From Corythucha ciliata (Eukaryota; Arthropoda; Insecta; Hemiptera; Tingidae): DNA of 64,000 nt. Under the pieces are notes generated by a model that saw nothing but the letters and a program-made list of their open reading frames with translations, was not told the DNA's origin and did no database searches. Position numbers and translations under genes: made by a program. Below, in pieces: positions 57,571 through 64,000 of this stretch; positions within the stretch are counted from its first letter, which is position 1; every line of letters starts with the position of its first letter. Where the stretch lies: positions 51,453,189-51,517,188 of the forward strand of contig CM075938.1 of NCBI GenBank assembly GCA_038030265.1, written 5' to 3'.

Positions 57571-57601
<31 letters not shown>

Positions 57602-58112
57602 GTCTGGTCTGGTCAATCTCATCTGGAGGGCGGGGGCAATTTCCCCTTAGCAAGGAAGCCTATAGGTAGCTTATTGTGCTACCCTTGGAGCCTTGAGTCT
57701 AGTCCACCCCCACCCCCTGTAGCGCTAAAAGGTTGTCGACTTGTGGGAGAAAATGTCCACCAGAGTGAGTGAACCGAAAAAGCTCAACAGCCACACAGCG
57801 AGCGTTTGTTCAAGGCAAAGGCGTGTTTTTGTGAAAAATTCTTCTCCCTCACATATTTGGTGTTTTTTCCTCGCTCTCAAAGTACATGTGATTGGTGGAA
57901 TGAGGGCTTTTTAGCCATTGCATTGGAGTGCAGATTTATGCTTTATTTATGCAAGCGTAAAAAACTCGGGCTGGCCCGGCCCGGCCCGAAAATCGGCCCG
58001 AAGGTCTTGAAACAAATCTGGGAAAAAGTCGGACATTTCTTGCGCAAGTACTTGTCTGCTCATATGGCAATATATTTCAGTGTTTAAACTTGGTTCAAAC
58101 GAAGCACTTTGG

Positions 58113-58366
58113 TTTTGGCTTATTATTTCTCAATAATAAGTCTTTGTAATCGTATCGCGAAAAAAAATTTTTGACCCCCCCCTCAAAATTTGTAGTTTTA
58201 CGTTTCAAAGTGCGTAGAATCCAAATCTGCAATAAAAAAAAATGTCCGTCCGCCGTCCGGGCCATATCTTGCCCTAGGATTGCTCGAAAAAACTCGTTCT
58301 TTCGCACATAGACTCCATTTGGGGTATAGTTGGTCCTAACATCTGATCAGTTTGATCAAATAACCT
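58113..58366 (+). repeat. Direct repeat of about 255 bp, copy 2
   Basis: Near-identical to 51287-51546 in the same orientation. Flanks differ on both sides. No open frame. Confidence 0.9.
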
Positions 58367-59379
58367 CCTTGGGTTTTATGGGCCAAAAGCGGGTCCAAAA
58401 TGGGGATTTTCAAAGGATTTGGGGTCATAGGGGTGTGGGGTGTCGATTTTCAAGTAATTTCAAGCCGGATTTGACTACATCCATGAATAATAAACCCACA
58501 GTCGAAATAATAAGGCATTGTTCGATAATTCGCAGCGTTTTTTGTTTCACTTCAGCAGTGGGTTTAAGAGAGGGGGTAATAGAAATGCTTCAAATTTATG
58601 TGCGAATAATTTCATACTAAGCCCCTCCATGGGCTTCAAAATGGGGATAATAAAAAAGAAATAATTCAATTTCTTGAACTATCATTCGACCAAACAAACC
58701 TAAAACTTCACTTTTAATGTTTTTAATTACTTAAAACACCAGCTACAATAGAAGACAGGAAAGAAAAGTCTCCGTGTGAACACGGCTTTAGAAAGGTTTT
58801 ATTTGACGAGAATTAATAAGTTTGAAATGAAAAATAAAACACAAGAAATAAACATGTGAGAGGGGACAAAGATTAATACTACAATGTCCAACCGCACAGC
58901 AAAACTCATTTTTACGTACCCACTTTCATGAACATAGAACCTAAAGATCGTAATTTTACCATATTTAAGTTTTTCGGTCCGCCCACCCCCTCTCCCCTAC
59001 GTCGGTGCGCTACTGCCTAGGGTGAGACATGTGCCTGAAGTGGTCTTTCCCACGTGAAGGTCTATGTAGGGTGGCTCACCGAACGTCGCCTTAGCAACAG
59101 GCGTTCGTATTTATCGACTTCTTTCTTGTCATTTCCTTTAAAAAATGCGGTGCCTGTATAATTCGTCGTTATTATTGGGTTTGATAAAGTCATAGTAAAA
59201 TAAACTGTCGCTGTGCCTCACGTTGAAGAGGTGGCCAAATAGCTTAGTGAAACTGAGGGATTAGAGTCGATAGAATTATAACGGTTGATAATGAAATGTT
59301 TATGAAATAAAGTGCAATTTTACTAACTTCTACATTATCGTTAAAAATTAGTGGAAGAAATCGAACAGCAGAATGAGCC
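58367..59379. other. Intergenic stretch with an isolated hAT-like right end
   Basis: Bases 58920-59016 (ATTTAAGTTTTTCGGTCCGC to GTGCGCTACTG) match the right end of the element at 37680-40824. No partner left end was found. Nothing else recognised. Confidence 0.5.
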
Positions 59380-59816
59380 GTCGTGGTGTGGGCGGGAATG
59401 ACCGAGAAGGGCAAGGTTAACACGTCTCACGGACAACCCTCGACGCGCGTGTTTATGTTTGTACACCCGCGTTCTTTGCGTTACGATCTCGCGGAGGAGG
59501 CGGCGGAAGTCTGTAGGGGGAGTGCGGTGTACGGGTGAGAGGGTAATTACGAGAGGAAGACGCCGGGGGCCGGGGCGAAAATGCTTGTCAGTCGAGTGCC
59601 GCCGTCCGCGCCACGAGGCTTTTTTGTCTCTGTGGACGTTGTTTTTTTTGTTTTTGTTTTTTTAAAAGGGAAAAACCACTACCGCTCGGTCTGTCAAACT
59701 CGCAAAACAATCATTGCCTAACAATGATTTTGATGCGCAAGGTGTCAGTGATTGAAACTGTTTTTAAAAAATAATAAAAATAAAATCAAACGGACCGTAA
59801 TGTAAATATTGCCGAT
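59380..59816 (+). promoter_or_regulatory. GC-rich promoter and 5' UTR candidate of gene 2
   Basis: A GC- and CpG-rich island (GGAGGAGGCGGCGGAAG, GACGCCGGGGGCCGGGGCG) in otherwise AT-rich DNA precedes the ATG at 59817. No TATA box. It fits a CpG-type promoter. Confidence 0.5.
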
Positions 59817-59907
59817 ATGGTCGAGCCACAAATTCCCGACGGCTCCACCCTGAGAAATGAGACTGTCATTGTGCCCACGGAGACTATTACACATGTTCTC
59901 ACTTACG
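59817..59907 (+). CDS. Putative first coding exon of an unknown gene
   Basis: ATG opens 30 codons plus one base (begins MVEPQIPDGSTLRNETVIV) that run straight into a consensus donor TACG|GTGAGT, phase 1. Codon choice is coding-like and a GC-rich upstream region precedes it. I do not recognise the protein. The exon has one NxT site (NET) but no signal peptide. Confidence 0.6.
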
Positions 59908-60204
59908 GTGAGTCGAAATAAAAATGTTTGGGAAGAGGGGCGAATGGCGCAATATCAAATGCTTAGCATAAAAGTTGATGAAATGTTGAGCGTATGGAAC
60001 CGGTGGAGGTTGCCGGCTTTTTCTCCACTTTATTACAATTGAATGAATATTTTCTGCTGTGGGTTAACACGTTTGAAAGACTCGATTTTTTCAAATGTTC
60101 CATAAATTTAACAAATTCGATTTCAGAGTCGTGTGCTACTAAATTTGTAATAATCTTGCATTATTCTTACCAGCAAAATCTATTGTTGACAGTCTTCTTT
60201 CAAG

Positions 60205-60317
60205 TCGTTATCTTTGCAAACAAAAATAAAAATCATTGGGTGCCAATGATACCCTCCTCTGACCCCTTCCCCCTCATCAACCACACTACGATTGTTGAAG
60301 GTCGGAGATTTCTCTGT
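60205..60317 (+). CDS. Possible second exon of gene 2
   Basis: In the phase left by 59907, an open stretch follows an acceptor at TTCTTTCAAG (or GTTGACAG, 12 nt earlier, same phase) and reads VVIFANKNKNHWVPMIP to VEGRRFLC. It ends at a perfect donor TGT|GTAAGTAT. The frame, phase and donor agree, but composition is not decisive. Confidence 0.3.
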
Positions 60318-61390
60318 GTAAGTATAACAAAACAATGAAAACACCATTAAATCGCTGGGATGGGATTGCCCAGATTATTCGCCTTCCCGTTGAAATGTAA
60401 CGGCCTTCTGATCGTAGGTTCGACCCCTGTAGGTTTTCGCGGATTTACGATTTCCTCAAATGGGTGGAGGTGGGGGCAGAGATAATCATTCTGTAAACAA
60501 GCATCTCAAAAAAGAAACACCATTCCCTGGTTGAGCTCATTTCTTTTCGTTCGTAGTCTTATTTTGAAATGTTGGAAAAATAAACTTTGCTAGTTGGTCA
60601 GAAATTATCAATTTTTGATCATTATTTAAAATAATCATAACCAAATCGTTGATTGTGTTACTCGAAATTTACTTAATTCGTGAAATTCCGATGACTATCC
60701 GAGAGAGGCTGAACGTGTGTGAACGCGTCGCTATTAAATAATACGCGATCCCATCTTACTCACCTGAGAGTAATTCTGGCTCATTGTCAAGGCCTTCTGC
60801 CCTTCCACGGGTAATGTCGTGACACGTTCGCTGTAAATAATTTGAAAACGCGGAACGTAAACGCGCTATGATATACTCTTTGTATTCCCCACTCGGCCAC
60901 GAGCTAGATAAATGTATTCATTTTAATTAAAACTTCTCAACCTTTTAAGGGGCCATAATGCATTTTTTTTTTTTTTTTCATTTTTGCTTTGTATTTTGAT
61001 CTTTTGGCCCTCAACAAATGCTTTTAAGTAGTTTTATCATTGCTGCTCTTGACATATATTCAAGCGGGATAGAACCAGATACGCCGTATACCATAATCGG
61101 TGCTAGTGTGGGTTCACCTATATTCCTGTTCTTACTCTATCACTCTCTCTCTCTCTCTCTGCCGCTTGGTAATCCCGTATTTGTCTTCTCGTAGTGTTTT
61201 GTAACATCAGCTATAGTCATCCTCAACAACGTCTTGTTTGTAGAGAGAATTCCTCAAAAACGAAGGCTTATCCTTTCATTTTTAAGTGAGTCTTAAGTTG
61301 TGATAACTGTATAACAGCTAAGGTTTTAAATCAGTGTACAAACTGTTTATGTATTGCGTACCTTGGGTAATTCCGCCCTCCCCCCCCCCC
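60318..61390. other. Putative intron sequence, no gene recognised
   Basis: A poly(T) run at 60963 and a (TC) microsatellite at about 61141-61160. No convincing exon. Confidence 0.45.
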
Positions 61391-61512
61391 AGTGGCGGTT
61401 TTCAGGCTGAGGCATGTGAGGCATCGCCTCATATGAAAATGTAAAGAAAATAATGTAAAATAAAAGTTAACTTTTTATATAAAAATCCCTCTCAGACCCC
61501 GCGCACACGAAG

Positions 61513-61698
61513 GGCCGGCGCACACTGGGAGAAAAAAGACGCCGACGCGCAAGTCGGCGTCTTTTTTCTCGGGGAAGAGACGACTCTCGCGTACGCGTCC
61601 AATGTGAAAGGGCCCATAGAGTTCTACGTGTTTTTACTGCACGAGTCGGACGCTGACGTGCGCGTCGGCATCTGTTTTCTCCTAGTGTGCGCGGGGCC
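61513..61698. mobile_element. Foldback element with a perfect inner hairpin
   Basis: The outer ends GGCCGGCGCACACTGGGAGA and TCTCCTAGTGTGCGCGGGGC are inverted repeats. Within it, 61529-61546 (GAGAAAAAAGACGCCGAC) and 61553-61570 form a perfect 18-bp hairpin with a 6-nt loop. A second GACGC/GCGTC pair follows. No coding. MITE-like. Confidence 0.75.
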
Positions 61699-62242
61699 TA
61701 ACAGAGCGTTTTTCCTCCATCGAAAAAAAAAATAAAAAAAATGGTCATTGCTTGATGAAATAACTGCTTTCTGGCGGCTTCTACGTGAAGGACTCTTGAA
61801 CCAGAATGCTTCATCTATGAGAGCGAATGAGAGGGTACAAAGTGAACCGAAAAGAGAGAGACAAGACTATTCGCCTCAGTTGGGCTATCATGGTTGTCTG
61901 TATGGCCTGATGAACGCGCGGACAGAGTCGGCACATCCATCCAGAAAACCAATGATGAAGGCCTAACGTGTGGATGAAAACCGATTTTGGAATAATTCAA
62001 TGATTTACAGTAAATTGTTGCCTTCAAACAACTTTTTTCGATTTTATTCTTTTTATTAACACAACAAAAACGACATCTTCGCAATTGAAAAAAACACAAG
62101 ACTCTTCGGAGGAAGGGGGGGGGGGGGTCATAGGCATTAGGCTATCGCCTCACCAGTATTTGAGGCCTTTCTCATGAATTGGAGATTGCTTGCATTACCT
62201 TCTACATAGCTGAAAGCATGCTGTGGTGTTCATCAGCGCTAG

Positions 62243-62345
62243 TGATGGGTCAAGGGAAAAAACCCATTGGGAATATTCCCGTTTTTTGGGAAAAAACCCG
62301 GTTTTTTCCCAAGAAAGTATTTTCCCACCCGAATTGGGTTTTTAT
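62243..62345. repeat. GGGAAAAAACCC-rich palindromic block at a hAT-like end
   Basis: CTAGTGATGGGTCAAGGG is followed by alternating GGGAAAAAACCC, GGGAATATTCCC and TTTTTTCCC motifs, each self-complementary. TAGTGATGGG-type termini are known from hAT elements, and hAT transposase remains lie 240 bp further right. Confidence 0.55.
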
Positions 62346-62713
62346 TAGTTCAATTTGAATAGAACTTATCACTGCAGAAATTAGAGAATTCAGCCTCGAA
62401 GCGTGAGTTTTTTTCCTCGCGCAGCCTCTTGTAAACTTTCCCTCAACTCTGAGAAGTCTCTAATTGCTCCTTAGATATAATTCATCTCGCATTACGCCAC
62501 ATTGAGCTAAAGCTCACTGAAAATTTACCTCGGTCGTCACTTTTTAAGAATGAACAGTCCCTGATTCTACGAAAACTGAAAGACAGAATGGACTCCAGCG
62601 TTAAAAGTAGTATTCATTACGCTGCGACACTCCTAGGCCCATCATCATAGGGGACGCTGGTGAGCAAGACGAGCAAATAGAAGGCATTAAAAATTCATAA
62701 GGTTGCCATACAG

Positions 62714-62923
62714 ATGAAGGTTAATGTCGACAAAGCGATGGTGGATTTGGCCAACTATCGTTCCAAGGATGGACTCTGGGGGAAGACATTTTTGTGGGAA
62801 AGTTCCTCGGCGGTCACGCCAAGTGTTTGGTGGCAAGGACTTTGTTCGACTTCAACTTTGTCTTCCGTTGCGGTTAGAATTTTATCAGCTGCGACAGAAA
62901 GATCCTTTAGCACGTTTTCTTGA
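62714..62923 (+). pseudogene. hAT transposase C-terminal fragment
   Basis: SVWWQGLCSTSTLSSVAVRI followed by LSAATERSFSTFS matches the dimerisation region of hAT transposases (W-W, then LSS.A..IL, then ER.FST). The frame stops after FSTFS and a 43-nt A-run (62933-62975) follows. Upstream, to 62590, only broken traces exist. No catalytic region is present. Confidence 0.6.
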
Positions 62924-62926
62924 ATG

Positions 62927-62932
<6 letters not shown>

Positions 62933-62975
<43 letters not shown>
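62933..62975. repeat. Poly(A) tract, 43 A
   Basis: Uninterrupted A-run directly after the transposase fragment. Confidence 0.95.
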
Positions 62976-62978
<3 letters not shown>

Positions 62979-63191
62979 GAAAATTCAAAATCTTCGAAGA
63001 AGCAAAAACAGAAAGCAGTGACTCCTCTAACCTTCTTGGACGCTGGGATACCGAAAACAGGTTCGGCAGGCAAATTCACAATTCATTTTCCAAAGGTCCA
63101 ACGAAACTGATGCAACGGCATCTGAACCATCATCATCGTCATCAAACGAGGAAACCTCTGGCGATGAATTCCAATAGAAAAATTAATGGAT

Positions 63192-63290
63192 ATTTGGTGG
63201 CAAGGCTCGGCTTCAGCTTTGTCTCCCGTAACGGTTAGAATTTTAACCATTTTTGTGCAAACAGAGAGTTCGTATGATTCTATGGGTGCA
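63192..63290 (+). pseudogene. Second hAT transposase C-terminal trace
   Basis: TTTGGTGGCAAGG and GGTTAGAATTTTA repeat the 62827-62885 sequence 367 bp further right. The frame reads IWWQGSASALSPVTVRIL and then decays. An acidic, Ser-rich stretch with ETSGDEF comes before it. It is either a tandem duplication or two related insertions. Confidence 0.5.
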
Positions 63291-63448
63291 ATAAATAGCT
63301 GCAAAGTCTTACGGATATTAGAGGTGTGACGTGACAGCTTTTGTTGGTCGCAGTAACAACAAGCTCCGGTGACTGTGCAGTCACTGTGACAAAAACCAGT
63401 GATTTTGTCACTTGAGTGACTACTGAGGGCCTGTTCTATAACTTTTTA

Positions 63449-63585
63449 AGGCCCGTTCACAAGCTCTATGTTTGCGTTGTGTGGACTCTGTGCAACCAAA
63501 CAAATTTATTCCCTCGAAAAATGAAGCATTTTGATAGGTTGCATAGACACCACACAACACAAACATAGAGCTTGTGAACGGGCCT
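63449..63585. mobile_element. Harbinger-like MITE
   Basis: 137 bp with about 50-bp inverted repeats starting AGGCCCGTTCACAAGCTC. TTA flanks it at 63446-63448 and 63586-63588. A 3-bp TWA duplication is characteristic of PIF/Harbinger elements (established). No coding. Confidence 0.75.
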
Positions 63586-63588
63586 TTA

Positions 63589-64000
63589 ATGTCACTATCA
63601 CTGTTTGTTTCCACCCGTCCTCCCCATCAACATGTGATTTAATTTGGGGCGGACGGTTGGAAAAGGATATTCCTAGGAACCCTGAAATCTTACGGGACAG
63701 GCCCCCTGTAGCAGTTCGTTTGAGCAAATGCCTAATGTTACCGGACTCGCCGGTATCTGTGTGAATATCATTCCCAGACCCAATAAACCCTATTTAAAGG
63801 CAAATGAGAGACAAGATTTCGCAAATCAATTTTGTTTGCATCAGTTATAAAAAAAATATATAATTCTTTTTCTAAGTTTATCCGTGGAAAACTCCTGTGA
63901 ACGGCGAACCCACAGCCTCAAATGCAAACATGAAGGTGAGTCATGGATCAAAAACTGCAATGCACGAATTTACCTAGCCCATAGCATAGCCAGAGGGGGG
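63589..64000. other. No recognised gene
   Basis: Contains AACATGAAG|GTGAGT near 63940, a donor-like site after a short ATG frame, but no supporting acceptor or open frame long enough to call. Confidence 0.4.

Larger units (their letters stand above)
53647..57600 (+). mobile_element. I-group LINE with poly(A) tail
   Basis: A nearly complete second-ORF region (endonuclease, reverse transcriptase, RNase H, C-terminal Cys-His knuckle) ends in a 31-nt A-run at 57570-57600. CGTCTGGT occurs at 53639-53646 and 57601-57608, a likely 8-bp target duplication. Upstream of 53876 only a short, out-of-frame remnant exists, so ORF1 is largely missing. RNase H after RT in an APE-type LINE is known for the I, Nimb, LOA and related groups. 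Family placement within these is uncertain. Confidence 0.88.

Noticed and set aside
46525..59024. CCTAGGGT at 46525 and after the hAT-like right end at 59016 as a target duplication of a 12.5-kb element
   Set aside because: No CAG-type left end follows the first copy, and one chance 8-bp match in a window of this size is expected.
62924..63238. 104-codon frame starting with poly-Lys
   Set aside because: The start is the poly(A) run; the rest reads through decayed transposase sequence in the wrong frame.

Overview
The window reads as nuclear DNA of a repeat-rich invertebrate, most likely a non-insect arthropod; this is inferred. The reasons are spliced genes with phase-conserved introns from under 100 bp to tens of kb, a DYRK kinase closest in my reading to insect Dyrk2/smi35A, LINEs of the R1 and I groups, a Ty3/gypsy element, hAT-like DNA transposons and many degenerate minisatellites. 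No species is assigned.

One host gene is well supported: a class II DYRK (Dyrk2-like) protein kinase on the + strand. Eight coding exons (37068-37190, 40944-41136, 41205-41368, 41447-41724, 41794-41932, 41997-42168, 42239-42382, 44471-45036) join with matching phases and GT-AG borders. A polyadenylation signal lies at 45869. The best candidate for the first coding exon is 9429-9470 (14 residues, phase 0), which would give a 27.6 kb first intron and a protein of about 606 residues. That intron holds a textbook recursive-splice (ratchet) site, CAG|GTAAGT, at 20706/20707. A second gene appears to start at 59817 with a GC-rich upstream region; only one or two of its exons are visible and the product is not recognised.

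The rest is mostly mobile and repeated DNA. From left to right: a circularly permuted inverted dimer carrying two tRNA-Thr-like genes (1146-1800); a hAT-like element with two minisatellites (5044-7738); a second one (10613-13182); an R1-group LINE relic inside a 15-16 bp minisatellite (17561-19002); minisatellites at 23.8-25.1, 28.8-30.7 and 34.4-35.5 kb; a third hAT-like element with a nested hairpin element (37680-40824); two foldback elements in the last kinase intron (42.6-43.7 kb); a Ty3/gypsy pol relic on the - strand (46.9-50.2 kb); a cluster at 50.2-53.6 kb with minisatellites and three hammerhead-ribozyme-like cores; an I-group LINE (53647-57600); and hAT transposase remains, a foldback and a Harbinger-like MITE after 61.5 kb.

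The four observations most worth attention are: hAT-like transposons with exact 8-bp target duplications that are filled with minisatellite arrays; minimal type I hammerhead folds, two of them in opposed arms of a foldback; the tRNA-bearing inverted dimer; and the recursive-splice site in the kinase gene. Coordinates were read by eye, so repeat limits may be off by tens of bases.
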